DNA of 64,000 nucleotides from an uncultured Eubacteriales bacterium (GTDB taxonomy: Bacteria; Bacillota; Clostridia; Oscillospirales; UBA644), in NCBI GenBank assembly GCA_959604355.1, contig CAUHAO010000004.1:1-64000 (forward strand), given 5' to 3'. Positions 46,529 to 55,826 of this stretch are shown piece by piece (within the stretch, counting starts at the first letter, position 1; each line of letters begins with the position of its first letter). The translations under genes and the position numbers were made by a program. The notes beneath the pieces were generated by a model, which was given only the letters and a program-made list of their open reading frames with translations, ran no database searches and was not told the origin of the DNA.

Positions 46529-47271
46529 TCAGGGAAATATCAAGCCGCAAAAACCCCGTTGTGGCGCAGACGGAAAAGATATGCAAGTCCCCGTCGGCGG
46601 AAAATTTTGTCATGCAAGGCGACAAATTCATTTCCGATGCGGCACGGGCGCACCCCGAAACTTTCATTATGCTTTTTACCACGGATACGGAAAAATACGG
46701 AGATATAATAGCGCTTTTGCCACCCGAATGCCAAATTTTCGCGGTCACGCAACCCGTTATGGACAGGCTTTCACAGTCCGTGTCCGAATCTTCTCTTCTG
46801 GCGGTGATGCGTAAACATATTCCGCTGCGTCCCGACAGCCTGATCATTCTTGACGGGGTGCAGGATCCGGGAAACGTGGGCACGGTGATCCGCACGGCTC
46901 ATTGCTTCGGCTTCGGAGTCGTCTGTGGTGATGACTGCGCAAATCCTTTTTCCGCAAAGGCCGTACGCAGTACCGCAGGTGCCATCCTCGGGTGCTATGC
47001 GGAAAAAAGAGATCTTAAAACATATATACCCGAGCTGAAAAATGACGGATATTTCATCTGCGGCTCGGCGCTTTCCGAAAAGGCAGAATCTTTGCCCGAC
47101 GCAGATATACCTTGCGGCAGGCGCGCGGTGATAGTAGGCAGCGAGGGACGCGGCGTTTCGGCACAGGTTCTCGCGCTGACGGACAAGGTGCTGTATATAC
47201 CGATAAAAAACGTAGAATCTCTCAATGCTGCAGTCGCTGCGGCGATATTCACATATGCGCTTTCGCTGTGA
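46525..47271 (+). CDS. SpoU/TrmH-family RNA 2'-O-methyltransferase
   Basis: A 248-residue SPOUT methyltransferase. The three motifs are LDGVQDPGNVGTVIRTA (motif 1, Asn-Arg), VGSEGRGVS (motif 2) and IPIKNVESLNAAVAAAIFTY (motif 3, knot). The N-terminal ~100 residues form the L30e-like substrate-binding domain (KFISDAARAHPETFIMLFTT). Target is probably 23S rRNA or tRNA; the exact nucleotide cannot be told from sequence. It overlaps ktrA by 4 bases and is followed 15 bases later by dprA. Confidence 0.9.
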   Translation: MIREISSRKNPVVAQTEKICKSPSAENFVMQGDKFISDAARAHPETFIMLFTTDTEKYGDIIALLPPECQIFAVTQPVMDRLSQSVSESSLLAVMRKHIPLRPDSLIILDGVQDPGNVGTVIRTAHCFGFGVVCGDDCANPFSAKAVRSTAGAILGCYAEKRDLKTYIPELKNDGYFICGSALSEKAESLPDADIPCGRRAVIVGSEGRGVSAQVLALTDKVLYIPIKNVESLNAAVAAAIFTYALSL

Positions 47272-47286
47272 TAGCAAGAGGTCAGA

Positions 47287-48486
47287 ATGAATAAAAACAC
47301 TCTTCCGGTCGTATGGCTGCTCACGCTTTGCGAAAAGAGCCCGTGCGGCGGCATCATTTACAAAACGATCCTCGCGTACGACGATCCCGAAAAGTTTTAT
47401 TCCGCCAAGGCGTTTGAATATGACCGCGGGATATTTTCGGAAGATGATATAATAACGCTTTCGGATAAAAACACATCCCGTGCCGAGAAAATCTGCGCAT
47501 ACTGCGCCTCAAACGGCATAGACATTATCACATACTACGACAAGGCGTATCCCGAATTTCTCAAAACCATAGACCAGCCTCCGGCGGCGCTTTTTGTCAA
47601 AGGCAGACTCCCCGAAATGTGCCATGCCCCTTCGGTATCGATAGTCGGAATGAGGGACTGCTGTTCCTTCTCGAAAAAGTTTGCCGCATCCGTTGCTTAC
47701 GCTCTTGCCCACAGCGGATTCACCGTTGTCAGCGGAATGGCGCGCGGCACGGATACTTACGCCCATAAAGGCGCGCTTCTTGCGGGAAAACCGACAGTTG
47801 CGGTTCTGCCTTGCGGAGTCGATCTGGTATATCCTCAGCAAAACAGCGAATTATACAGACGGATAATCGAAAACGGCGCGGTCGTTTCGGAGTATCTTCC
47901 CGGAACACGGTGCAGACCGTATTTTTTCAGAATGCGCAACAGGATAATAAGCGCTCTTACCGCGGCGACGCTCGTCGTCGAATCCGGCTCCGGCGGCGGT
48001 TCGATGATAACGGCAATTCACGCTCTCGAGCAGGGCAGATCCGTTTTTGCGGTCCCTGCGACTCCGGGCGGAATGATGGCGCTGGGCACCAACGATCTTA
48101 TCCGCGACGGCGCGATCATATGCTCCGGACCACAGGACATAATAGATGACTATAATACTACTTATCACACGGATATCAAGCTCACGATACCTGAACGGCA
48201 CAGACATTCCGGGCCCCGGGAGTTATTCCGTGACAAGCGGCCCGCACCCGCGGCGGAGTCAATGAAAAACACCTGTGACTCGGCTGCGTTGCAAAAAACC
48301 GAACCCGAGGGGCTCTCTCCGAAGGAAAAAGCTGTTTTTGACATATTGAACGGACAGTTTTGCTCCACCGACGATATTTGCCAGGCTACGGGGTTTTCTT
48401 TTCCCGAAACCGTGCGTATTCTCAGCTCTTTGGAACTGCGCGGAACCGTTCAGGCACTTCCCGGCGGATTTTATAAGATAAAGTAA
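47287..48486 (+). CDS. dprA: DNA processing protein DprA (Smf)
   Basis: A 399-residue DprA. The Rossmann-like core has VSGMARGTDTYAHKGALLAG, AVLPCGVDLVYPQQNSELYR, and SGSGGGSMITAIHALEQGRS, which are the family landmarks. A C-terminal winged-helix domain (about 330-399: KEKAVFDILNGQFCSTDDIC) is also typical. DprA loads RecA on incoming single-stranded DNA during transformation. The dprA-topA-trmFO order is conserved in Firmicutes. With the YifB/ComM gene and the dCMP deaminase (ComEB-like), it hints at natural competence, although no DNA-uptake gene is in the window. Confidence 0.95.
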   Translation: MNKNTLPVVWLLTLCEKSPCGGIIYKTILAYDDPEKFYSAKAFEYDRGIFSEDDIITLSDKNTSRAEKICAYCASNGIDIITYYDKAYPEFLKTIDQPPAALFVKGRLPEMCHAPSVSIVGMRDCCSFSKKFAASVAYALAHSGFTVVSGMARGTDTYAHKGALLAGKPTVAVLPCGVDLVYPQQNSELYRRIIENGAVVSEYLPGTRCRPYFFRMRNRIISALTAATLVVESGSGGGSMITAIHALEQGRSVFAVPATPGGMMALGTNDLIRDGAIICSGPQDIIDDYNTTYHTDIKLTIPERHRHSGPRELFRDKRPAPAAESMKNTCDSAALQKTEPEGLSPKEKAVFDILNGQFCSTDDICQATGFSFPETVRILSSLELRGTVQALPGGFYKIK

Positions 48487-48505
48487 ATCACGATTGGAGA
48501 AAAAA

Positions 48506-50707
48506 ATGGCACAAACAAAAGCTTCCACCGCGGCAAGTACAAAGAAAAAGACTCAGACTGCCGCTAAAACCAAAAAAGAATCGAAAACGGCAGCCAAACC
48601 GACGAAAAACCTGCTCATAGTCGAGTCTCCTTCGAAGGCGAAGACAATAAAAAAATATCTCGGCAGTAAATATGAAGTTCTTTCGTCGAAAGGCCATATC
48701 AGAGACCTTCCTTCGTCCCGACTCGGTGTCGATATTGAAAACGATTTTACTCCGGATTATATCGTTTCCAGGAAAGACGGAAAGGCGGCGCTTCTCAAAG
48801 AGCTTAAAACAGCCGCGGCGCAGAGCAAAAAAGTTTATCTCGCGACCGACCCTGACCGCGAGGGCGAGGCCATTGCCTGGCATCTTGCGGAATTGCTCGG
48901 TATATCTCCCAAAGACCCTGTCAGAGTAACATTCAATGAAATAACGAAAAATGCCGTCATCGCAGGAGTCGCGGCTCCCCGTATGATAGACATGGACAGA
49001 GTTGCCGCTCAGCAGGCGAGACGTGTCCTTGACCGTATAGTCGGTTACAAACTCAGTCCGTTTCTCTGGAAAAAAGTAAAAAAAGGACTTTCCGCGGGCC
49101 GCGTGCAGTCCGTTGCGACGCGTCTTATCGTTGACCGCGAACGTGAGATAGAGGCGTTCGTCCCCGAAGAATACTGGGTAATGGGCGCTGTTTTTCCGCA
49201 TGGTAGAAAAACATGGTCGGCAATGCTTGACGCCAAAAAGACCCCCGGCAACGCGGAGGATGTTGAAAAACTCGAAAATGCGCTTCGTGCCGCAACGTAT
49301 ACCGTCTCGGCTGTTAAGCCCCAGGAGAAACTCAGACAGCCGAATCCTCCGTTTACAACTTCGTCCCTGCAGCAGGATGCGTCCGTCCGTCTTAATATGC
49401 GTCCTTACCGCACGATGAATATTGCTCAGGCGTTATATGAAGGCGTTGACGTGGGCGGACATTCCACCGGTCTTATCACCTACATGAGAACCGACTCTCT
49501 CCGTATTTCAGCGGAAGCCCAGACCGCGGCAAGGGCTTATATAACCTCTGCCTACGGCGATGAATACTGTCCGAAAACGCCGAGAGTCTTCAAAACGCGT
49601 TCCAACGCCCAGGACGCGCATGAAGCGATACGCCCTACGGATGTCAGCCTGACACCCGAAAAAATAAAAGGAAGTCTTACTTCCGAACAATACAGACTTT
49701 ATAAACTCATATGGGACAGATTTGTCGCAAGCCAGATGTCCGCGGCGGTCTACAGCTCCGTTTCGATCGAGGTAACGGCAGATACAGAAAAGGATTCATA
49801 TGTTTTCCGTGCCGATGACCGGAAACTTGTTTTTCCCGGCTTTACGACGCTTTATAATTACGGCGAGGAAGACGAGAAAACTGTGACGAGACTTCCCGAA
49901 CTTGAGGTCGGGCAGACCCTTGAACTGAAGGACATAACTTCCGAGCAGAGATTTACTCAGCCTCCGTCCAGATACACCGAAGCATCGCTCATCAAGACAC
50001 TTGAAGAAAACGGTATCGGCCGTCCGTCCACTTATGCGCCCACTATAAGCACGATAATCGATCGTTCGTACGTCGAAAAAGAAGGCAAGACGCTCAAGCC
50101 GACGAGCCTCGGTACGGTTACGACAGACCTTATGTGCGAGAATTTCAAGGATATCGTTGACGTGTCGTTCACCGCGGGTATGGAAAGTCAGCTCGACTCC
50201 GTCGAGGAGGGCAAAAAGACTTACCTTGAAGTTATGAAAGATTTCTATGGGGATTTTGCGCGCACTCTCAGTGCCGCCGAGAAAAAACTCGAGGGCGTGC
50301 ACGTTTCCGTTCCCAATGAAGAAAGTGATGAGGTCTGCGAACTCTGCGGCAGAAAAATGGTTTACAAAGTCGGCAGATTCGGTAAATTCCTCGCATGCCC
50401 GGGGTATCCCGAATGCAAAAATACAAAGACAATAGTCACCGAAGCCAACGGTACATGCCCCTCATGCGGTGCGCAGATGATAGTCAGAAAGACGAAAAAA
50501 GGCAAGACGTACTATGTTTGCTCCAAGGCTCCCGAATGCAGTTTCATGACCTGGGATATGCCTGTTAAAGACAAATGTCCGAATTGCGGCTCGACGCTGT
50601 TCCGTCATTTCAATAAACTCAACTGTCTCAAAGAGGGCTGCGGATATTCCGCCGCCGTTCCGAAAAAAACGAAAAAGACCTCTTCAGAGGACACAAAGGA
50701 ATCATGA
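48506..50707 (+). CDS. topA: DNA topoisomerase I
   Basis: A 733-residue type IA topoisomerase that relaxes negative supercoils. The TOPRIM site is LLIVESPSKAKTIKKYLG and ATDPDREGEAIAWHL; the catalytic tyrosine lies in GLITYMRTDSLRIS. Three C-terminal four-Cys zinc ribbons are present: CELCGRKM...CPGYPEC, CPSCGAQM...CSKAPEC and CPNCGSTL...CLKEGC. The first 40 residues are a Lys/Thr/Ala-rich extension (KASTAASTKKKTQTAAKTKK), not part of the fold. ATG 48506 follows GGAGAAAAAA. Its stop overlaps the next gene's ATG (ATGA). Confidence 0.97.
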   Translation: MAQTKASTAASTKKKTQTAAKTKKESKTAAKPTKNLLIVESPSKAKTIKKYLGSKYEVLSSKGHIRDLPSSRLGVDIENDFTPDYIVSRKDGKAALLKELKTAAAQSKKVYLATDPDREGEAIAWHLAELLGISPKDPVRVTFNEITKNAVIAGVAAPRMIDMDRVAAQQARRVLDRIVGYKLSPFLWKKVKKGLSAGRVQSVATRLIVDREREIEAFVPEEYWVMGAVFPHGRKTWSAMLDAKKTPGNAEDVEKLENALRAATYTVSAVKPQEKLRQPNPPFTTSSLQQDASVRLNMRPYRTMNIAQALYEGVDVGGHSTGLITYMRTDSLRISAEAQTAARAYITSAYGDEYCPKTPRVFKTRSNAQDAHEAIRPTDVSLTPEKIKGSLTSEQYRLYKLIWDRFVASQMSAAVYSSVSIEVTADTEKDSYVFRADDRKLVFPGFTTLYNYGEEDEKTVTRLPELEVGQTLELKDITSEQRFTQPPSRYTEASLIKTLEENGIGRPSTYAPTISTIIDRSYVEKEGKTLKPTSLGTVTTDLMCENFKDIVDVSFTAGMESQLDSVEEGKKTYLEVMKDFYGDFARTLSAAEKKLEGVHVSVPNEESDEVCELCGRKMVYKVGRFGKFLACPGYPECKNTKTIVTEANGTCPSCGAQMIVRKTKKGKTYYVCSKAPECSFMTWDMPVKDKCPNCGSTLFRHFNKLNCLKEGCGYSAAVPKKTKKTSSEDTKES

Positions 50708-51432
50708 AAACCGTCCTTATTACAGGTGCGGCAAAAGGTATAGGTGCCGCATGCGCGGCGCTTTTTGCCGAAAAAGGATATAATGTCGCCGTAAATTATC
50801 TTCACAGCCGTGAGCGTGCCGAAGAGCTTTGTCGCGCGTTGCGCGAAAAAGGCTTTTCTGCGGAAGCTTTCGGTGCGGATTGCTCATCGGAATCCGAAGT
50901 TGAGAGACTTTTCACGGAAGTTGAAGCGTCTTTCGGACACATTGACGTTCTTGTTAATAACGCAGGTACGGCTTTGTGGAAGCTCCTTCCCGATACGACA
51001 CCGGATGAATGGGATAGACTTTTTGCAAACGATTTGCGAGGCGCATATCTGTGCTGCCGCCGCATTTTGCCCGATATGATACGCCGCAAAAAGGGCAGTA
51101 TCGTGAATATATCGTCAGTCTGGGGCGAATACGGTGCCTCGTGCGAAGTCGCATATTCCGCGGCAAAAGCGGGTATTATAGGTTTGACAAAAGCGCTTTC
51201 AAAAGAGGTTGGGCCGTCTGGTGTCCGAGTAAATTGTGTCTCGCCCGGTGTAATAGACACCGAAATGAACGCCATTCATTCAGCCGAAACGCTCGCGGCT
51301 CTTGCCGATGAAACGCCTCTTTGCAGGATAGGGCAAGCGGCGGAAGTCGCACAGGCGGTATTCTTTCTTGCGAGTGACGCGGCGTCGTTCATCACGGGAC
51401 AGACGCTTGCAGTCAACGGCGGTATGATGTAA
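50704..51432 (+). CDS. SDR reductase, probably EF-P 5-aminopentanone reductase (YmfI)
   Basis: A 242-residue short-chain dehydrogenase. NAD(P) site TGAAKGIGAACAALFAEKGY, NNAG, catalytic Ser in NISSVWGEYGASCEVAYSAAK and the Tyr-x-x-x-Lys YSAAK, then VNCVSPGVIDTEM and TGQTLAVNGGM. The segment ISSVWGEYGASCEVAYSAAK is close to that of Bacillus YmfI, the enzyme that reduces 5-aminopentanone on elongation factor P, rather than to FabG, so YmfI is the better guess. FabG remains possible. It overlaps topA by 4 bases and precedes trmFO. Confidence 0.75.
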   Translation: MKTVLITGAAKGIGAACAALFAEKGYNVAVNYLHSRERAEELCRALREKGFSAEAFGADCSSESEVERLFTEVEASFGHIDVLVNNAGTALWKLLPDTTPDEWDRLFANDLRGAYLCCRRILPDMIRRKKGSIVNISSVWGEYGASCEVAYSAAKAGIIGLTKALSKEVGPSGVRVNCVSPGVIDTEMNAIHSAETLAALADETPLCRIGQAAEVAQAVFFLASDAASFITGQTLAVNGGMM

Positions 51433-51450
51433 TAGAAAGGCTGATAAACT

Positions 51451-52776
51451 TTGGATATAAAAACGGTAAACGTCGTCGGAGGCGGCCTTGCAGGCAGCGA
51501 AGCTGCGTATCAGCTCGCAAAACGCGGAGTTCATGTCCGTCTTTTCGATATGAAGCCGACGAAAAAGATTCATGCGCACTCGACGAATGATTTCTGCGAA
51601 CTGTGCTGTTCAAACTCGTTTCGTGCGGAAGGTCTGGGCAACGCCATAGGCGTTCTGAAAGAAGAACTTCGCCGAATGGGAAGTCTTGTTATGAAATGCG
51701 CCGACGAAACGCGTGTTCCCGCGGGAGGCGCGCTGGCTGTAGACAGAGAAAAATTTTCCGCATCCGTCACTGCGGCTCTGCGTTCTCATGAGCATATAGA
51801 AATAGTTGAAAAAGAGGTAACGAACCTCGATTTTGAAGAAAATACAATAATTGCAACAGGGCCTTTGACGAGTGATGCCCTTTCCGAAAGAATACATGAA
51901 TTTTTCGGAAAAGACGAACTCCATTTCTTTGATGCGGCGGCGCCGATAGTTTTCGCAGAAAGCATCGACATGACTAAAGCGTGGTTCGCATCCCGTTATG
52001 ACAAAGGTACTGCCGATTATATAAACTGCCCCATGACGCGCGAAGAGTATGATGCATTTTATGATGCGCTTATCAACGCAAAGACCGCTCAGCTGCACGA
52101 TTTCGAAAACAGCAAGGTCTTTGAGGGGTGTATGCCCGTGGAGGTCATGGCATCACGCGGCAGAGAGACGCTCCTTTACGGGCCGCTCAAGCCCGTAGGA
52201 TTGCTCGACCCGCATACGGGGAAACTTCCCTATGCGGTGGTGCAGCTTCGCAAGGATAACGGAGCAAGCTCGATGTATAATATCGTCGGATTTCAGACAC
52301 ATCTGTTGTTCGGGGAGCAAAAACGTGTGTTTTCGATGATACCGGGTCTTGAAAACGCGGAATTCGCACGCTACGGAGTCATGCACCGAAATACGTTTAT
52401 CAATTCGCCGGGACTGCTTACCCCGACATATGAGGCAAAAAAGCGCAAGGGCTTGTTTTTCGCGGGCCAGATGACGGGCGTCGAAGGGTACATAGAAAGT
52501 TGTTCCTCCGGTTTCGTCGCTGCTCTCAATGCCGTACCGGGCCTTGAAAAGCCCATAATTTTCGACGCAAGAACCGCAACAGGCGCTCTCGCGCAGTATA
52601 TAAGCAACGAAAGCGTTGACGCATTCGAGCCTATGAATGTCAATTTCGGAATCTTTGAGCCTCTTGAAAATGTCCGCCCCAACGGCAGAAAGCTAAGGAA
52701 AGCAGACCGTAAGACCGCGTATGCCGAAAGGGCTTTGCAGGTAATCGATGAAATGATAGAAGAATATTGTATATAA
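51451..52776 (+). CDS. trmFO: Folate-dependent tRNA methyltransferase TrmFO
   Basis: A 441-residue FAD enzyme that makes 5-methyluridine 54 in the tRNA T loop using methylene-THF. The dinucleotide site is [21 protein letters not shown], followed by [17 protein letters not shown] and [17 protein letters not shown]. Other landmarks are [20 protein letters not shown] and [16 protein letters not shown]. The start is TTG 51451, preceded by AGAAAGG at 10 bases; no ATG gives the full N terminus. It is in the standard dprA-topA-trmFO order with ymfI inserted. Confidence 0.95.
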   Translation: MDIKTVNVVGGGLAGSEAAYQLAKRGVHVRLFDMKPTKKIHAHSTNDFCELCCSNSFRAEGLGNAIGVLKEELRRMGSLVMKCADETRVPAGGALAVDREKFSASVTAALRSHEHIEIVEKEVTNLDFEENTIIATGPLTSDALSERIHEFFGKDELHFFDAAAPIVFAESIDMTKAWFASRYDKGTADYINCPMTREEYDAFYDALINAKTAQLHDFENSKVFEGCMPVEVMASRGRETLLYGPLKPVGLLDPHTGKLPYAVVQLRKDNGASSMYNIVGFQTHLLFGEQKRVFSMIPGLENAEFARYGVMHRNTFINSPGLLTPTYEAKKRKGLFFAGQMTGVEGYIESCSSGFVAALNAVPGLEKPIIFDARTATGALAQYISNESVDAFEPMNVNFGIFEPLENVRPNGRKLRKADRKTAYAERALQVIDEMIEEYCI

Positions 52777-52799
52777 ATCCGCAAAAGGGGGATCATTTT

Positions 52800-53816
52800 A
52801 TGAAAATAATAATAGATGTCATGGGCGGCGATAACGCACCTGACGCAGTCCTTAAGGCTTGTGCGGATGCCGTAAAAGAGTACGGAGTCGAGCTCGTGCT
52901 CGTCGGGAAGCAGGAAGTCATTGCCGAAAGAAGCGCGGCACTGGGCGTTACGGAAGCGCTTAGGGACTGCCGTGTGGTAGATGCTCGCGAAACGATCGAA
53001 ATGAGCGATTCTCCGCTTTCCGTAAGACATAAAAAAGAATCGTCGATGGCTGTCGCTCTGAATCTTTTGCGCGACGGAGAGGGTGATGCGCTCGTAAGTG
53101 CGGGAAGCACGGGTGCTCTTCTTGTCGGTGCGACACTTTTCGTGCGCTGCATAAAAGGTATAAAACGCGCGGCTCTTTGCCCGATATTGCCCACTAAAGG
53201 CCGCAAGACGATGATAGTTGACAGCGGTGCGAACCTCGACTGCACCCCGGATATGCTCAATCAGTTCGCAGTCATGGGTTCGGTATACATGCAGCAGGCG
53301 GGCGGGGTCGAAAATCCGCGGGTAGGGCTTGCAAATAACGGTGAGGAAGAAACAAAAGGGACGCCTCTTTATGTTGAATCGTATAAATTGCTCAAAGAGA
53401 ATAAGAATATAAACTTTATCGGTAATATCGAAGGCCGCGGAGTTATGCAGGGCGAATGCGACGTTCTTGTCTGCGACGGTTTCGCCGGCAATCTCATACT
53501 TAAGACATGTGAAGGCGCGGGCTTGATGTTCATAGATATGCTCAAGAGCGTATTTTATAAAAACATATTTACGAAGCTCGGCGCAATGCTCGTTTACGGG
53601 GAACTGAAAAAAGCCAAAGGCAGCATGGACTACAAAGAGGTCGGCGGCGCGGTGCTTCTCGGTATAAAAAAGCCTGTTATAAAGGCGCACGGAAGCAGCG
53701 ATGCACGCGCATATAAAAATGCAATACGTCAGGCCAGAGACTTTGCTCAGAGCGAAGTTATTCCCAGTGTGGAGAGAATCGCCGCGGAGCTTTCCGAAAA
53801 ACAGGTTGCGGAATAA
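52800..53816 (+). CDS. plsX: Phosphate acyltransferase PlsX
   Basis: A 338-residue enzyme that makes acyl-phosphate from acyl-ACP for phospholipid synthesis. The family start IIIDVMGGDNAPDAVLKACA is intact, as are SAGSTGALLVGATLFV, DSGANLDCTPDMLNQFA and VCDGFAGNLILKTCEG. ATG 52800 is chosen because AAGGGG precedes it. In many Firmicutes the next genes are fabD-fabG-acpP-rnc; here plsX is followed directly by an ACP-like gene and rnc. See the ACP-like gene for a caveat. Confidence 0.95.
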   Translation: MKIIIDVMGGDNAPDAVLKACADAVKEYGVELVLVGKQEVIAERSAALGVTEALRDCRVVDARETIEMSDSPLSVRHKKESSMAVALNLLRDGEGDALVSAGSTGALLVGATLFVRCIKGIKRAALCPILPTKGRKTMIVDSGANLDCTPDMLNQFAVMGSVYMQQAGGVENPRVGLANNGEEETKGTPLYVESYKLLKENKNINFIGNIEGRGVMQGECDVLVCDGFAGNLILKTCEGAGLMFIDMLKSVFYKNIFTKLGAMLVYGELKKAKGSMDYKEVGGAVLLGIKKPVIKAHGSSDARAYKNAIRQARDFAQSEVIPSVERIAAELSEKQVAE

Positions 53817-53830
53817 AGAAAGGATAAACG

Positions 53831-54073
53831 ATGACTCAGCAGGATGCTTTTGAAAAAATGTTGCCGTTGCTGGAAGATGTTTTCGGTGTCGACGCAAGTG
53901 CGATTTCAGAGAAAACGGATTTGTTCGCGGATCTTTACGGGGATGAGATGGATATCGTAGAACTTTCGATGATAATTGAAGAAGAATTCGATTTTCTGAC
54001 GGACGACGACGAAATGTCCCGTATAGTCACCGTAGGAGATCTGTGCTCGTATATTTCCCGACATACGGACTGA
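53831..54073 (+). CDS. Acyl-carrier-like protein lacking the phosphopantetheine serine
   Basis: An 80-residue acidic four-helix protein with acyl carrier protein shape and spacing: LLEDVFGVDASAISEKTDLFADL, then the helix II entry and VELSMIIEEEFDF (given in parts), IVTVGDLCSYI. The universal Asp-Ser-Leu modification site reads Asp-Glu-Met (residues 38-40, GAG at 53945-53947 for Glu39), so AcpS could not attach phosphopantetheine. It lies between plsX and rnc where acpP normally sits. It is either a divergent paralogue with another role, for example a binding partner of PlsX, or a decaying copy. The frame is intact and it has the ribosome binding site AAAGGAT. Confidence 0.85.
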   Translation: MTQQDAFEKMLPLLEDVFGVDASAISEKTDLFADLYGDEMDIVELSMIIEEEFDFLTDDDEMSRIVTVGDLCSYISRHTD

Positions 54074-54087
54074 AAGAAGACGCAATC

Positions 54088-54792
54088 ATGAAAAATATTT
54101 TTCCCGAAGAGCTTTATAGCTGTGTCGGGTTGTTGGAGAAAAAAATAGGATACACGTTTGCCGATAAAAGTCTTGCGGCAAATGCGCTGACCCATTCTTC
54201 TTTTTACAATGAGCATAAAAAAGACACCGTTTCCAATGAGAGGCTTGAATTTCTCGGGGATTCGGTGCTGTCGCTTATAATGTGCGAATATCTTTACGCG
54301 CACGATAACCGTGACGAAGGCAAACTAACGAAAGTCAAGGCGGCGCTTGTCTGTGAAGAGTCTCTTTACGGTTTTGCGAAAAGAATAAACCTCGGCGAAT
54401 GCATATGTTTCGGACGCGGTGACCGGGAAGAGGGGAAGCAGCGACCGTCGTCGCTTGCGGACGCTGTAGAAGCGATTCTCGGCGCGGTATATCTTGACGG
54501 CGGCATGGACGAAGCAAGGAAAATGATCCTTCCGTATCTCGTCGAAAGCCTGAAAAACTATGATATCGGTTCGGACTACAAAACAATGCTGCAGGAAGTC
54601 GTTCAAAAGAACAAAGGCGAACTTCTTACATACGAAATAACGGGCGAATCGGGGCCGGCGCACGATAAAAGATTTGAGTGCTCGGTATTTATCAACAGTA
54701 ACGTTATTGCGCAGGGTGTCGGTCACTCCAAAAAAGCCGCAGAACAGGATGCGGCGAAAAAAGCACTCGTATTGCTGGGGATAACGCTTTGA
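54088..54792 (+). CDS. rnc: Ribonuclease III
   Basis: A 234-residue dsRNA endonuclease. The catalytic signature is NERLEFLGDSVLSLIMCEYL (Glu, Asp), with LADAVEAILGAVYLDGG supplying the second Asp/Glu pair. The dsRNA-binding domain covers about residues 160-230 (DYKTMLQEVVQKNKGELLTY, ... AEQDAAKKALVLLG). ATG 54088 gives the usual length; longer in-frame starts overlap the ACP-like gene. The next gene's TTG overlaps its stop codon. Confidence 0.96.
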   Translation: MKNIFPEELYSCVGLLEKKIGYTFADKSLAANALTHSSFYNEHKKDTVSNERLEFLGDSVLSLIMCEYLYAHDNRDEGKLTKVKAALVCEESLYGFAKRINLGECICFGRGDREEGKQRPSSLADAVEAILGAVYLDGGMDEARKMILPYLVESLKNYDIGSDYKTMLQEVVQKNKGELLTYEITGESGPAHDKRFECSVFINSNVIAQGVGHSKKAAEQDAAKKALVLLGITL

Positions 54793-55808
54793 CGGGCGGC
54801 GGAGGAAAGCATGCGACGGTTCCCGTGTTCGTGCCGCATGCCGCGTGCCCGAATGACTGTGTTTTCTGCAACCAGCGCAGAATAGCCGGAACAACGGAGC
54901 CTATAAAGGACGTTTACGGATATCTGCGGGACGCGATGTCGCAGATGAAAAAAGATTTCTCGCAGGTGGATATTGCGTTTTTCGGCGGCAGTTTTACGGG
55001 AATAGGCGAGGATGAAATGCGCCGTTATCTTTCCGCCGCTGCGAAAATGCGCGACGAAGACGGCAGAATAACGGGAATACGTCTTTCGACGCGGCCCGAT
55101 TACATTGACAGGGACATTCTCGATATACTGCGTGAATACGGCGTCACGGCGATAGAGCTCGGCGCGCAAAGCATGGACGACGAGGTCCTGAAGCTTTCAA
55201 ACCGCGGCCATACGGCAAACGATATTGCCCGGGCGTCAAAGCTTATCATGGAATACGGATTTGAACTCGTTCTGCAGATGATGCTCGGTCTGCCGGGTGA
55301 CACGCACGAAAAAGACCTTGAATCTGCTGAGAAAATATTTGCTCTCGAGCCTGACGGGATACGTATCTACCCGTGCACGGTGATACGTCAGACGCGGCTT
55401 GAGGATATGTATATAAGCGGTGAATACACGCCGTATACGGTCGAAGAGGCCGTAGAAATATCCGCCGAGATCGCCGTTCGTGCAAAAGAAAAAGGCGTGA
55501 AGATATTGCGTATGGGATTGCACAGCTCCGACATCGTGCGTGATAATTCCGTAGTCGCAGGTCCGTTTCATCCCGCATTCGGTGAGATGGTAACTCAGCG
55601 CATTTATCTTGACCGTGCGCAGGCTCTTCTGGCGGATATCGCATCCGCGAAAAATGTTGTTATTTACGTCGCTCACGGTCATATTTCAAAAATGATCGGC
55701 CAGAAGCGCGGCAACATCTCGGCGCTCGAGGAAAAATACAAGATAAAAATAACGGTTCGCGAGGACGAAGACCTCGCGGATGACAATATCCGTGTTGAGG
55801 CGGAATAA
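54789..55808 (+). CDS. Elp3-like radical SAM protein with KH-like C terminus
   Basis: A 339-residue radical SAM enzyme. The cluster motif is FVPHAACPNDCVFCNQRRIA (Cys-x4-Cys-x2-Cys counted as CPNDCVFC), then FFGGSFTG, STRPDYID, ELGAQSMDDEVL and QMMLGLPGD. The C-terminal segment VAHGHISKMIGQKRGNISAL has a GQKRG loop of KH type, so an RNA- or tRNA-related substrate is likely. The position right after rnc is common in Clostridia. It starts at TTG 54789, overlapping the rnc stop, with GGGGATA in front. The exact reaction is unknown. Confidence 0.8.
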   Translation: MTGGGGKHATVPVFVPHAACPNDCVFCNQRRIAGTTEPIKDVYGYLRDAMSQMKKDFSQVDIAFFGGSFTGIGEDEMRRYLSAAAKMRDEDGRITGIRLSTRPDYIDRDILDILREYGVTAIELGAQSMDDEVLKLSNRGHTANDIARASKLIMEYGFELVLQMMLGLPGDTHEKDLESAEKIFALEPDGIRIYPCTVIRQTRLEDMYISGEYTPYTVEEAVEISAEIAVRAKEKGVKILRMGLHSSDIVRDNSVVAGPFHPAFGEMVTQRIYLDRAQALLADIASAKNVVIYVAHGHISKMIGQKRGNISALEEKYKIKITVREDEDLADDNIRVEAE

Positions 55809-55826
55809 GGAAAAGAGAAGTATATT

